From contig NC_003280.10 in assembly GCF_000002985.6 (NCBI RefSeq), positions 13,202,501 to 13,266,500 of the forward strand: a stretch of 64,000 bases of DNA, read 5' to 3'. Below the pieces are notes generated by a model that was not told where the DNA came from, made no database searches, and saw only the letters and a program-made list of their open reading frames with translations. The translations under genes were made by a program, and so were the position numbers. This document shows, piece by piece, positions 23,791-35,406 of this stretch. Every line of letters begins with the position of its first letter. The first letter of the stretch is position 1. Origin of the DNA: Caenorhabditis elegans (Eukaryota > Nematoda > Chromadorea > Rhabditida > Rhabditidae).

Positions 23791-24584
23791 TTCTACCCAT
23801 CCCTGCTTCTGACCCAATATTTTCAAACCTAAGCCTTCGGTTCTTTGATATGACCACTTCAGAATGTTCAAACTATTTTGAGGAACTCCCAACACAAAAA
23901 AGTATAGAACAAAAAGTCTTTTGTTCTATTTGTATCTGACGCGTGAGCCGAAAAAATTCACCTGTTTAAATGGTTCCACCCTATCAAAATTTCAAGTATA
24001 CGTACTACGTATTACGTAGGTAGGTTTGAAATAAAAACGTCATTGAAATTTCAAAAAAAAAATTTCAAAAAAAAAACGTTCATCAAGGATCTATAAGTGG
24101 AGTTCGAGCAAGATTTTCTTCCAAAAAACAACATTAATAATGCTTGAAAGAAAATCGAGTCAGACTAGAAAAAGAAGGCAAATGTGTTATTTTTGGTAAA
24201 GGTTTTCTTGTTTTTTCTCTCTATTGCAAGTTCGATTCCTCGAAGATTACATACCAGACGGCATTCTTGAAACTATGAAAAATCTGGAAATTTTCTGATT
24301 ATTCGAGTATTCTGACTGAATATGTGTTCTGTGAACTGCATTTTCTGTGAAAAAAAAACTTGATATAAATCTCGGATTTATGCGAAAAAAAAACTGTGCA
24401 TTTTCACAAGGTTGACCTCCAGAAATTGCGGGAAATTTATTTTCATATTCGTTCCAGAAAAAATATGTTTAAATCTTTTTTGAAACCGTTAAACATTTGA
24501 TAAAACATTTCCAACATTTTTATGAAGTTTTCCATTACAAAATTCAGCTTCTCCTTTTGATAAACGTCAGGGGTAAACGGCAAA
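23791..24584. other. Intergenic, nothing recognised
   Basis: AT-rich unique sequence. A short duplicated TACGTACTACGTATTACGTAGG motif near 24000-24020 is the only local irregularity. Confidence 0.4.
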
Positions 24585-25435
24585 CGATTTTTTCCGGCAA
24601 ATCGGTAAATTTCCGAAAATTTTCGGAAAATTGTGGTTTTGCAATTTTTTTGGAAATTTCAGGATGTAAATATCAATCGGCAAAATTGTACGCATCCTAT
24701 GAATGTTTCTACATCTATTTTGAAAAGTTGGAAAATTCTATGAAAATATCTAAAGAAAACTGGAAAAAAAAATTCAAAAATTCAAAATTCAAATTTTAAG
24801 TGTTTCCGTCTTATAAAAAATCACTCCAAACATTTTCGGCAAATCTGTTATCCGACAAATCGGCAAATTGGCAATTTACGGATTTGCCGAATTTGTCGAC
24901 AAAACAACTTTCCTGGTCCCCGTAAACCTTGCCGACAATTTCCAATTTGCCGATTTGGCAGAAATTTTCATTTTCGGTTATTTGCCGGTTTGCCGATTTG
25001 CCGGAAATATTCATTCTCGGCAAATTGCCGATTTGCCGTTTGCCGGATGTCAACTTGCCGGAAATGTTTAGAGCGATTTTTTATAAGACGGAGACATTTA
25101 AAACTGTGCCTTTTTGAAATTTTTTCCCGTTTTCTTTATATATTTTTATAGAATTTGCATACTTTTCCAAATAGATGTAGGAACATTCACAGGATGCGTA
25201 AAATTTTGCCGATTAAAATTGATATTCCGAAATTTCCAAAAAAAAAATGCGCAAAACCACAAACTCGGCAAATCGGTAATTTGCCAACTTGCCGGAAATT
25301 TTCAATTCCGGCAATTCGCCAATTTTCCGAAAAGTTTTGGCAATTTGTTTTCGGCAATCTTCGGCAAATCGGTAGGTTGCCAGTTTGCCAAATTGTCGGG
25401 AATTTGCCAATTTGCCGAAAAAATCGTGTGCCCCT
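24585..25435. repeat. Inverted pair of GGCAAATTGCCGG arrays with shared flanks
   Basis: The block at about 24585-24720 (array, then AATCGGCAAAATTGTACGCATCC) is repeated in inverse orientation at about 25185-25435, with the central array at 24835-25080. The whole looks like a large imperfect palindrome whose outer parts share a GTACGCATCCTATGAATGT / ACATTCACAGGATGCGTA block. Confidence 0.75.
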
Positions 25436-26200
25436 GGTTTGAATCATCACAGTCTAAGAGACCACTTTGTTCCATCAAGAAACAAAAACCTTTCCCCTGA
25501 AAAAACCGAAAAAAGTTTCACCTGCTCGTCCCTAACATTTTCCATCTCCCAAAACCCTGATCTTTATCACTCAAATTCAGCTATTATACCCCTTACAAGT
25601 ATCAGATTATCCGCTTGCAACCGAAGAATCTTTTTCCAGAAATAGCATCTAATCTAATGTCAAATGGCTCTAAATCTCGAGTACATTGAAGCTAATCCGC
25701 CAATTCTTTTTTTTTCTTTGCAACTGATACCCTTTCATCTATTGTCCAGAACTCACAACTGACCTGAATCTAATTTTAGATGACGTCGTTTCAAAAACAA
25801 AAACCAAAAACTTTTTTCGGGTCACCCTCACTTGTCAACCACAGACACCTCCTCTCCACCCCCTCAGAAAGTTGGAAAAAAGTGAGAAAAGTGTTTAGCA
25901 TATAGCAGTGCCCCCTCTCTATTTTCCATTTTCAGTAGCTACTAGTAGAAATAAGTGCGGAAACGGAAGTAATGAATTAATGGGGGTCCGTGTGTAGTTG
26001 ACACCTCTCTTTGGAAGTCGGTGGCAGGAAGTGGAAAGATGAAGGTTTGAAAACTTTGATTGCAAATTAGTAGTAGAAAGATGTGCTACGTGTATCTTCA
26101 AGAAAGTAGAGGCATTGAACTTTTTATTTTTTTTTCAAACAAAAAAAATACTGATGATGCGTTTTGGAATGGCAAGCAAATTTTGTTGTGGCTTCAGCAA
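25436..26200. other. Intergenic, nothing recognised
   Basis: AT-rich unique sequence without a supported gene or repeat. Confidence 0.4.
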
Positions 26201-26204
26201 TTAC

Positions 26205-26715
26205 GATGCATGCCTACCTCGTGCCTACCTGCCTACAGGGCTACCTACAAAAAATTTCAAAGAGTTTTCGCTAATGTTTAAAACGATTTTGATAGGTGAT
26301 TATTCTAGGTGGGCGGCAAGTGCCGTTCGGCAAATTTTTTGTCGACTTGCCTGAAGTTTCGATTCGGGCATTTTGTCGGTTTGCCGGTTTGACGGAAAAT
26401 TTTAATTCCGGCGATTTGCCGAATTGACGATTTTCCGGAAATTTTTAATTTCGGCAATTTGCCGGTTTGCCGATTTTCCGGAAATTTTTAATTCCGGCAA
26501 TTTGTCGGTTTGCCGGAAATTTTTAATTCCGGCAATTTTTTGGTTTGCCAATTTGACGGAAATGTTCAATTCCGCCAATTTGCCGATTTGCCGGAAATTT
26601 TTAAAATCTTAAAATTTGCCGGTTTGCCGTTTCCCGGAAACTTCGATTTTGGCAATTCGCCAATTTACCAATTTGCCGATTTGCCGGAAAAAATTGCTTG
26701 CCGCCCACCCCTGGT
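26205..26715. repeat. GTAGGCA piece followed by GGCAAATTGCCGG array
   Basis: Reverse-oriented GTAGGCA units (TGCCTACCTCGTGCCTACCT) at about 26210-26250 precede a GGCAATTTGCCGG array from about 26305 to 26710. The two families are adjacent in the same way near 28390-28680 and 29530-30100. Confidence 0.8.
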
Positions 26716-27584
26716 TCTACCTACCCATACTAAATTTTCTGTGACGTCCAGTATTAAATTTGCTCCAACATTAACCCGATATTTCGAACTTTTAGTACAA
26801 ATTTTAAAAATCTTTTCATGGCTTCCTTCGTTTTGATCTGTTCAAAAATTTAGGAAAATGTTAAATATGACGGATAAGACCCTGATATGATCCATTCCTA
26901 GAACTTACGAATTTTCGAATGAAATCCAAGTTTTTCCAAGTTTTTTGAGGTTTAATTGAGATAATGGAGTTTTACGGTGATCAGTTTGAAGGTAGCTGAA
27001 GTGAACTTGAACTTGTTCGTGATCTGGAACAATATTACATCATTGAATTTCAAAACATTTGCAAAAATTCCGACTTTCAAATTAGTGATCACATACATCT
27101 GGAACACAAACCTTGGAAATTGAGAAAATTTGTCCGATCTTTGAATTAACCTTTTTGAACCTTTAATCAACCAAATATAAAAATAAAAACAGAAAAAAAA
27201 TGACGTAAGACGCGTACAGGTGGGTTATATTTTGAGAACAGAGTTCAGTTGTTTCTCTGATTTTCATGCTCCCTGAGCTCCCTGAGATTTTTTTTTCGGA
27301 GCTGAAAATTGTTTCAGCATATGCTACCATCAATGCTCCCCTAATCCTTTCCCTCAAATCTCTAGTCTGATGCTATCTTCTGACTTCTACTTGACTTGAA
27401 AACACACACTTCAAATCAAAATGTATTGTAGTTACTATTGAATAAAAGTAATTGGTCAAAAATAGACTTTGAGTAATCCTTTTTGAAGTTAGAAGATGTG
27501 ATGGAAGATTTTTTGAAATTAAACTGACAGCCCGAAACTGTCAGAAAATGTGTGAACTTGTTGAATTTTTTACAGCGGAGTGTG
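26716..27584. other. Intergenic, nothing recognised
   Basis: Unique AT-rich sequence; the short open frames are not supported. Confidence 0.4.
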
Positions 27585-27895
27585 TGGCAAACTTGCCGAA
27601 TTTGCCGAGCTTGCCATATTTCGAAAATGCAAACTTGCCGAACACATGAAAAATTTTCAATAGAAATTTTGCCCAAAACTAATGATTTCGACCAGAAGTA
27701 TGACGGCCACGGCAAATTTGCCAAAATTGCCGGATTTGCCGTGCTCGGCAAATATTAAAACAACTCGATTTGCCGAAATTGCGGAGTTCTGCAAAATTTC
27801 CAAATTTGACGTTTGCCAATTTTGCCAAATATCAAAAAAGCCGATTTGCCGAATCTGCAGAAATCGGCAAATTTGCCAAATTTGCCACACACCCC
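27585..27895. repeat. GGCAAATTTGCCG array variant
   Basis: Units here use a GGCAAATTTGCCGAG/CTTGCCGAATTTGCC variant rather than CCGGCAAATTGCC, and are inverted relative to one another around about 27740. Confidence 0.75.
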
Positions 27896-28384
27896 ATATA
27901 CATAGTTGTGAAGTTTTGCCAAGTTTCTCCAGATTTTTTTCTTCCATAATAATTAACAAAAACTTCCACATTTCTTCAATATTCTTTGGTTTCCCACAGT
28001 TCTCCTCGGCTCAACCCGACACATTTCTTTTCTGACGCACACCCTCCTCCATAACTTTCGCATATTTTCGCAATTAATTTTCCTTCTGTTTTTCTCATTT
28101 TTGTTCATGTTTTCTCGGAGCGACAAAATTGGTTAACAATCCAATCAGTGTCTGCTTCCCGACTTTACTTGGTAATCATAAAAATTCAAAGCACCCCACA
28201 ATTCTCGTTAACTACACCTCTGTACCTTGTGTTGGAAGCCAATTTTATTAACTTTTCTCACCTCCTAATCGTTATTGCCAAGCCAATAAAAATGGCCAAT
28301 AAGTTGTTAGCGGGAATTTGTGTAGATCAAAGTAATATCAGATTACGGGTTGGCTTTAAGTTACACTGTAGCATTCAAAAAAAA
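27896..28384. other. Intergenic, nothing recognised
   Basis: Unique AT-rich sequence without a supported gene. Confidence 0.4.
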
Positions 28385-28690
28385 ACCAAGGTAGGTAGGC
28401 CTACATCTTGTTTCATGGATTTAGCAGGTTGAATAGGTAGGCGCAGTAGGCATAGGCTTGGAATAGGACGCCTGAAAGCAGGCACTTTCGTGCCTACGAG
28501 GGGTGTGCGGCAAAATTCGAAATTTGTCGGGCTTGGTAAATTCGTCAAACGGCAAATACGGTAAATTAGTCGAGCTCGGAAAACGGCAAGTCCCATTTTT
28601 TAAAATTTTCCGTGTTTGGCAATTTCGGCAAATTTGCCGAGCTTGGCAAACGGCAAATTCGGCAAATCGCACACCCCTGGTGCCTACATA
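28385..28690. repeat. GTAGGCA repeat plus GGCAAATTTGCCG array
   Basis: GGTAGGTAGGCC and GTAGGCATAGGC units at 28388-28500 are followed by a GGCAAATTTGCCGAGCTTGG array to about 28680. Confidence 0.75.
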
Positions 28691-29524
28691 TAAGATTTAA
28701 TTTCGAAATTTTAGGAGTATATTTGGTAAAATTCGTTTTGACGAGTTTCTCTCTAACTCGCAAAAGTTTGGCACGCCAATTTAAAGACGCACACTATTTT
28801 TTTTCTAAGTGGGTCTCGCAACGATCTCTGTAATATTGGTTGATAATATTTAGCCAACTGGCTCCTCCAGTACGTTTTGTGCATTTATCTTATTTCAACT
28901 ATTATTATTAAATTCCAATTTACACAATTTCAGACTCTAAATATGAACTCTTTCAAAAACAAAAAATAAATGTCACCTGGCTTCGTCTGATTGTCTAGTG
29001 ACACCTAATGGAAACCAAAAAATTTCCCCCTCTCTATGATTCAACAACGCACTATAGACTCCCTCCATCTTGAAAGTAGTTCTCCTGCCGGAAGTTTGAA
29101 ATGTTACAGAATCCCATAAAGAGTTCTAGTGTTTCAGTTGAGCCCAGTGCCCTGGTTTCCGGTGTGTGTTTTCGTTTCTTTTTTCAAATTTTTTTCTGTG
29201 TTGCACGGAACAAAAAAGTTCCTTATTCAACGTTCCTTGGGGTAACCAAAAGCGAAATACGAAACCAATCAGATTGTGTCCAGGCAAAGTGGTTTTGCAC
29301 TTTTCCGCCGCCCCATTTAATGCTGGAACGGATTTCAAAAGAGCCTTCGCATTTGAAAGAAAATAAATGGAGACGGTTTTACGATTGAGAAGTAGATTTG
29401 GTACGTTATTGGCGTAAATTGAGGGGGAGCGAACAATTATATTATAAAATGAATGGGGAAATAATTTGAGAGCAGTTAAGTTTTTCATGGAGCTCTAAAA
29501 ATCTATGATTTTCCGACAGTTAAA
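28691..29524. other. Intergenic, nothing recognised
   Basis: Unique AT-rich sequence. Short open frames overlap on both strands at 29100-29490; none has splice context or recognisable domains. Confidence 0.4.
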
Positions 29525-30100
29525 CCAGGGGTGGGCGGCAAACGATTTTTCCGGCCAATCGGCAAACCGGCAAATTCAAGATTTGCTGAATTTGCCAAAA
29601 ATTTTCGGCAAGTTGTATTTTTAATAGTAAGCGAATTCCATAAAAATATCTAAAGAAACCGAGAAGAAAATGTCAAAAAGTGACAGTTTTAAGTGTTTCC
29701 ATTTTTAAAAAAACCCCTCTAAACATTTCCGGCAAATCTGGCATCCGGCAAACGGCAAATCGACAAACCGTCAAATTGCCGGACTTGAAAACTTCCGGCA
29801 AATCGGCATACTGTAGAGTTGCCACAAATGAAAATTTCCGGCAAATCGGCGAACCGTAGAATTGCCAAAAATGAAAATTTCCGGCAAATCGGCAAATCGT
29901 CAAATTGCCGGAATTGAATATTTTCGGCAAATTGGTTCACCGGCAATTTTCCGATTTGCCGAATTTGACGACAAAAAAGATGCCGAAAGGCAATTGCCGC
30001 TCACCCTCGAGTGCAACTTCAATAGTAGGCAGGAGCTGCCTGCTTGCCTACCTGCCAACCCGCATGCCTGCCTACTTGCCTACCTATGTGCCTTCCCAGG
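29525..30100. repeat. GGCAAATTGCCGG array plus GTAGGCA units
   Basis: A dense array at about 29530-29995 is followed by CTGCCTGCTTGCCTACCTGCC-type reverse GTAGGCA units to about 30095. Confidence 0.8.
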
Positions 30101-30655
30101 AGCCTGACCACAATCTCAACAACTTCCTGATCAAAAATCCCTCTTCAACTTCCTAGTTCCCAAATAACTTTATTCGATTATCCGCTAATAACACTGATTT
30201 TTGACCCATTTTAATCAGTCCTACAGGCATTACACCTGGTAAACTTCAAAAATATTGCCAAAACTGCCAGACTTTGTGTAAGCATAAATAGAGCAAGAAA
30301 GGTGCACCTGACCTCAGACACCTCAATAATTTTTGAGCTCACTAGACTTTCTGAAGCCCTTGTTAGGAAGTTTCAAACCACAAAGTATAAGAATCATTTG
30401 AAAGCATGTAATGCTTGCTCTACTAATTCATTCAATGCCATTTCATTCACATCCTCATTTATATTAAACATGCCCCCTACTTCTCCCGTCTCTTTGTCGC
30501 TTCACTTGATAAAGTTTGACAGAAAAACGCCACCCACCTCTTCTCTCGCTTAACCTAAACTTTAAGCTTGCTATTTTGAATGTTTTTTTTCTAATGTGAA
30601 AGCTGTTTTTTTCGACTTAGACTACTATTTTCGGAGAATTTCCTCGAAAAATTTG
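30101..30655. other. Intergenic, nothing recognised
   Basis: Unique AT-rich sequence without a supported gene. Confidence 0.4.
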
Positions 30656-30659
30656 AGCT

Positions 30660-30915
30660 CAAATTACCGGAATTGAAACTTCCGGTAAAATTGTACGCAT
30701 CCTATGAATGTTCCTACATCTATTTTGAAAAGTAATCAAATTCTATGAAAATATCTAAAGAGAACGGGAAAAAATTCAAAAAGGCACAGTTTTAAGTGTA
30801 TTCGTCTTATAAAAACCCCTCTAAACATTTCCGGCAAATTGACATCTGGCAAACAATAAACCGACAAATTGTCGGAATTGCAAATTTCTATTTGCCGATT
30901 TGCCGAACAGCAAAC
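30660..30915. repeat. GGCAAATTGCCGG-family copy with the GTACGCATCC block
   Basis: Contains AATTGTACGCATCCTATGAATG followed by ATTTTGAAAAGTAATCAAATTCTATG and ends with GGCAAA units. This is the same compound unit as at about 24670-24860, so the arrays belong to a longer dispersed element. Confidence 0.7.
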
Positions 30916-31795
30916 CCATGTCCCAAATATTCCGCGCAAACTAAGAAGGACAAATTACGGATTTATTGTTATTACCTCACTGCTAACCACCATGTTATTT
31001 TTAGGGCAAAATTGAAAATTTTGTCTCAAAATTGGGTCTCGGCACGAAATACATTTTCCAGCTTTTTTCACCGTGACCGCTAGGTTTTTTTTCTTTGCCA
31101 AAAACTACTAGAACAACTTAACAGAAAATCATTTTCGCTCCATTTTTCAAAATTTCAAAAATCTAAAGGTCTCCAGGGTCCGCTTTATCATCCTTAAGCA
31201 AGTATTCCCCCAGTTTTCAAAAAAATTTTGAAAATGGAACATTCATCGAACCGTTTCCCGTTTTAAATTCACACTTGATCTCACACGGGGAGGGCTTGAG
31301 GGGCTTCTCCCTTCATAATTAATTATTGAAAAGTGCACGTAATACGCTAATACGCTAGAAACATGAATTTCCAAGATAATAATAATAGGATATATTTCTC
31401 TGGAAAAGTGAAGACTATACTATAAAAGTGACGTTTTTTTATTGTTTCAATTGTGGGTGGATTGCAGATTATAGCCGGTGTTAATCTAATCTCCCAAATA
31501 AAATATTCAAATATTGTTCTGAATATATATTCTGGGTCATTAGCGGGCTTTCACTAAATTTGGCTGAATTTCCCAATCCCACCTGCAAAATTTTTCGATT
31601 TCAGCTCCTGAAAATCTAAAATCTCAAAGATTATAAATGCCAGATATAATATGGCATTTATTTAGGTCATCTTGATTTTCTGACTCAAATTCAATTTTTA
31701 AAATTCAATATTGTATCCAGGAAGAAAATTGTTGTTTTTTGTCACAAGAAAAAAAACTTCCGGAAAATTCAAAATTGCACCAAAACACGTGGTGG
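30916..31795. other. Intergenic, nothing recognised
   Basis: Unique AT-rich sequence without a supported gene. Confidence 0.4.
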
Positions 31796-32247
31796 CAGGC
31801 TGTCCCATTACGGTTTGATTTACAAAAATTACGGGAATTTTTCGCACAAAAATGTGACGTCAGTTGAGAGCTCTACGTCTCCTTTCCCGCATTTTTTGTA
31901 GATCTACGTAGATCAAACCTAGCCAAAAATCAACTATAACTATTTGCAAATTTGCGCGTCAAATATGGCGTATTGGCTCTGTATACCGTACCACTATAAT
32001 GCACCATAATTGACGCGCAGGTTTAAAACTCTACTTTGAGTTAAGGACTTCAGATTTTAAAAATCTGAACTTGATCGTGGTGCCAGGCTGTTCCATTTTG
32101 ATCTGCAAAAAATGCGCCAATTTTTGGCCAAAAAAATATGACGTCAGCCCGTTCTTAACCATCAGTTGAGAACTCTGCGACTCTTCTCCCGCGTTTTTTG
32201 TAGATTTACGTAGATCAAACCGAAATGGGACACTCTGACACCACCTG
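31796..32247. mobile_element. Two TIR element copies (3, truncated; 4, complete)
   Basis: Copy 3 starts CACGTGGTGGCAGGCTGTCC at 31796 and is recognisable to about 31920, where the right terminus is lost. Copy 4 spans about 32076-32247 and ends GGGACACTCTGACACCACC. Between them lies a piece of the GCGCGTCAAATATGG / GACGCGCAGG repeat. Confidence 0.75.
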
Positions 32248-32834
32248 CATCCATGCAAATGCGCTCTACTGATAATTTGAGTGTAATCAGGTTTGAGCGC
32301 TAAGGAAAACAGCTTTGGTTCAAAAAATTTTTGAATTTATTTTGGGACATTTTTAATATGCATCACAAAAATATTGGACGACCCGGCTTTGAGAAAATTA
32401 TTTTCCAACCCTGAACTCTAAAAACGATCCATTTGCCACGTCATACAAGTTTAGAAACCTGAAGCTCCGCCCAGATTCCCTCCCCACGCCGTCGTCCTCA
32501 CCACCCCGCCAACGTCATCTAGGCAGTGTGTGTGCCCCCTCTGTTAGACTCCGCCCTCCCCCGTCTCTCTGTGTTTGGGCTCTGAAGCACCATTTGAAGG
32601 GTGGTTAAGCACTCCCGTGAGATTTTTTTCAAATTTTATTCTACCTTTTTGAACACTTTTGAAAGTTTTACTTTTTTAAAATGCATTTCAAATTTGAGTG
32701 ACAGCTCTTAGAGAATTGAATATTTATGAATTTCTTTTTCTTTTCACGTTATATACTTTTTCAATTTCTTTCCCATTTTCCTCCCAGCACCCTTTAATCT
32801 TCCAGGTAATACACATACAACTCCAGTTGAAAAA
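32248..32834 (+). promoter_or_regulatory. Upstream region of flp-16
   Basis: The 590 bases before the flp-16 ATG include a relatively GC-rich, CT-rich block at 32460-32590. A TCTTCCAG acceptor-like sequence ends near 32813 and could serve trans-splicing. No binding site is assigned. Confidence 0.4.
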
Positions 32835-34579
32835 ATGAATTTCTCCGGTTTCGAATTTTCCTCGATTGTTGCCTTCTTCCTCCTGATCCTTCAGTTGTCA
32901 ACAGCCGCAGTACTTCCCGCAGGTGAGTTAGTTGGCTACGTACACCTGCCTTGTGTCTAGGCAGGCATTAGGTAGGCACAAAAGCTTCAAAACTATAAGA
33001 GAAATCCGCCAAATCTTGCAAAACATATACTTTATATACTAATCCATTAAGCCCCCGGTCTCGGAATGAATTTGTTTTTCGTTAGATTTAGATTTTCAAA
33101 TAAAAAAGGACAAAAAAGAAAAAAAGAAAGAATTTCATAAAAAATATCTGTAAAATATTTTTTTTTTTAAGTTTGAAAAAATTAATAAATTCCGAGAAAT
33201 TTTTGTAAAAAAACAAAATTAGGCTTGTAAAGCGGACGTCTGGGGATTTTCCCGAATTCAGGGCGATCCAGTGTCTGGGTTTTTGAACTTTGTGTTTTTT
33301 GGATATACGAAAAAATTTCGGCCACTCTTATTTAAAATAAATAGGATTTCTAATAATTTTTTCATTGATTTTTTATTAGTAAGTTGTTTTTCTTTAAATA
33401 TATATTTATTCATTAAAAAAAACCTATTTGAAACAGTAAAAACACGAAGAAAAAAAAGAAAAGAAAAATCGATGACAACTCCGCAACTACACAAATTTTT
33501 AATTACAGTAATCTTCAAAGGCGCACACCCTTTTTTCGAAGCCTGTTAGCGTAAAAATCGATATTTTTTGTAATTTTTTGTACTTCCAACAGTAAAATTA
33601 ATTTTAGAAACTTTAAAGATTAATTTTTATAAATTTTAAAAACACATTTACATCTAGAAAAGTCCTGAAAAAGAAGCAGCTGCACAAAAAAAACGTAAAC
33701 CATGGCAACAGAAACCTCCCTAAATTTGATGAATGAGTGTGGATCCGAAAGTATTTTATTCGAAAATAAATATTTTCCATTTTTTGCACGTCACTTACAC
33801 ATGTTTTTATGCGGAGTGCAAGCAGATTTGCAACAAAAAAATTCCAATAAAATATAATGTGTCTGCTCAATCGGGGATCCTGCTCACGGATTTCTGGCTT
33901 CCCTCATAAATTGAGATGGAAGAATTTGCCGAACTAGGCAATTTTAGCTCGGTCATATTTGGGGTAGATTTACGGCGCGTTGCGTATCGCGTCGCGGCTC
34001 TTTTTTCTCGATTTCAGTTGTAAAACGAAATGCATTTGTCCGTGTGGAGTACACGACTTTCCCACGCGGGCAATTGTCAATGGAGCGCGAAAAATTCAAT
34101 GAGAAAGGCCAGAATCCCGTGCCTGCTAAATTTTTAAAAAAGATATCTGGAAAAAAAAAGGTTTTTTGCATTAAATATTCTGAGCTAAAAGTCAAAAATG
34201 GAAGGAAAAAGTCATCGACGCGGCGCATACACATACAATTTTTAATTAAAACTTCGCCGCCGGCGCATCAAAATAACCACTTCATCTCACCTCGGACCTA
34301 TAGGCATCATCCATCAAAACCCCACCACCACTTTCATGAAGATGACGGCGAAAATGATGACGTCTTACTTAAATATATACATTTTCAGATTATGCCTATG
34401 GAGTAGCCGATGAAATGTCAGCACTTCCTGATTCCGGATCCCTGTTTGCCGAACAACGACCATCCAAGAGAGCACAGACATTTGTTAGATTTGGAAAGAG
34501 AGCGCAGACATTCGTAAGATTCGGCAAGAGAGGTCAAACCTTTGTACGATTCGGACGAAGTGCTCCGTTCGAGCAATAA
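32835..34579 (+). CDS. flp-16: FLP-16 FMRFamide-related neuropeptide precursor
   Basis: Two exons (32835-32922 and 34389-34579) encode 92 residues. Residues 1-24 form a clear secretory signal peptide (MNFSGFEFSSIVAFFLLILQ and the following LSTAA). The C-terminal part contains three tandem peptides separated by basic processing sites: AQTFVRFG twice and GQTFVRFG once, flanked by KR or R. In the family, proprotein convertase cleavage and C-terminal amidation (the Gly is the amide donor) release AQTFVRFamide and GQTFVRFamide from dense-core vesicles. This set of peptides identifies flp-16. The 1.47-kb intron carries a dispersed repeat (33893-34125). A poly(A) signal (AATAAA) lies near 34832. Confidence 0.97.
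32923..34388. other. flp-16 intron with dispersed repeats
   Basis: It contains GTAGGCA units near 32945-32985 and a CTTCAAAGGCGCACACC repeat fragment near 33510-33535. It also holds a ~230-bp block (33893-34125) that is repeated at 36282-36507. Minus-strand frames here are not supported. Confidence 0.65.
33893..34125. repeat. Dispersed ~230-bp repeat, copy A
   Basis: It runs from GATTTCTGGCTTCCCTC through GGGGTAGATTTACGGCGCG and GGAGTACACGACTTTCCC to GGCCAGAATCCCGTGCC. It is collinear with 36282-36507 in the same orientation, with scattered substitutions and an extra GTTGCGTATC segment here. Confidence 0.8.
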
Positions 34580-35026
34580 ATGTGCTCGTTTTTGTGTCCG
34601 AGAGAGTGGCGGGTCGACTTCATCAGATGGCCTAAAATTCCTAGTATTTCCTAATAATCCCTTGAGCCCCCTAAACGTGTTAATTTTCATAACACTTTCT
34701 CAGCCCAAAAATTCCAGTATTTTGTCTTATGTCCCGTTTTTTTTTTCACTCTTAAATCGACACCGATGAGATATGTTGAATATGTACGTTTTTTCATTCT
34801 TCTCTTCTCCCTGTGTGTACCAGTGTACCCTCAATAAATTTCGAGACCGTTGTTTTCAATTTTAGCTTGTTTCTGATTGATGATTTGATTCTGAACTCCA
34901 TGAACGAATTGATTAATTTTATTTTTTTATTGAGTTTTTTCTATGAAAGACCTAGCGCCTGTGGAAACTTAAACGGGGGAAAAAACAGAAAACAGGTTGG
35001 AGGGGAACAAGCAAAAAAAGTAAAGA
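34580..35026. other. Convergent 3' flanks of flp-16 and the ROMO1 orthologue
   Basis: flp-16 (+) and the ROMO1 gene (-) converge here. The flp-16 poly(A) signal is near 34832. On the minus strand no strong AATAAA is seen close to the ROMO1 stop. No gene is supported in between. Confidence 0.5.
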
Positions 35027-35406
35027 TTAACAGCGAAGACCCTGGGCAACACCCATGAAGACGCCGAATGATCCGCCGGATTGTGCCACAGTTTTGCCGG
35101 TTTGTAGGAGAAGATCCTTGCCTCGCATGCCAGCTCTGAAGCCCATGAATCCGCCGAGAAGAATGCCTGTTGCTCCGCCAATCATTGCTCCCATCATTAA
35201 TCCCATTCGAATCTGGAAATTTTGAAAATAAATTAGATTTCTGCAAATTTTATCTGACATTTCTAATAAATTTATTTTCTTTCTGCAAATGTCAGTATGA
35301 TTTATAATTTCAAATCTGAAAAATATTTTTAAAAAAACCAGACCTTTGTAAAACACGACGGTTGGCTTCCTTGTGGGTGTGCTGCATATCCTGAAGGAAC
35401 TGGCAT
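35027..35406 (-). CDS. rmo-1: ROMO1 orthologue (mitochondrial reactive oxygen species modulator 1)
   Basis: Two exons on the minus strand (35406-35344 and 35212-35027) encode 82 residues, close to the ~79 of vertebrate ROMO1. The N-terminus (MPVPSG... QPSCF) and the C-terminal half (RAGMRGKDLL, QSGGSFGVFMGVAQGLRC) follow the family pattern. A glycine-rich hydrophobic helix (MGLMMGAMIGGATGILLGG) is the predicted membrane segment. ROMO1 is a small mitochondrial inner-membrane protein linked to redox signalling, cristae organisation and the presequence import machinery. The intron of 131 nt has standard sites on the minus strand (GTCTGG donor, TTTCCAG acceptor). The symbol rmo-1 is from memory; the family call is firm. 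Confidence 0.93.
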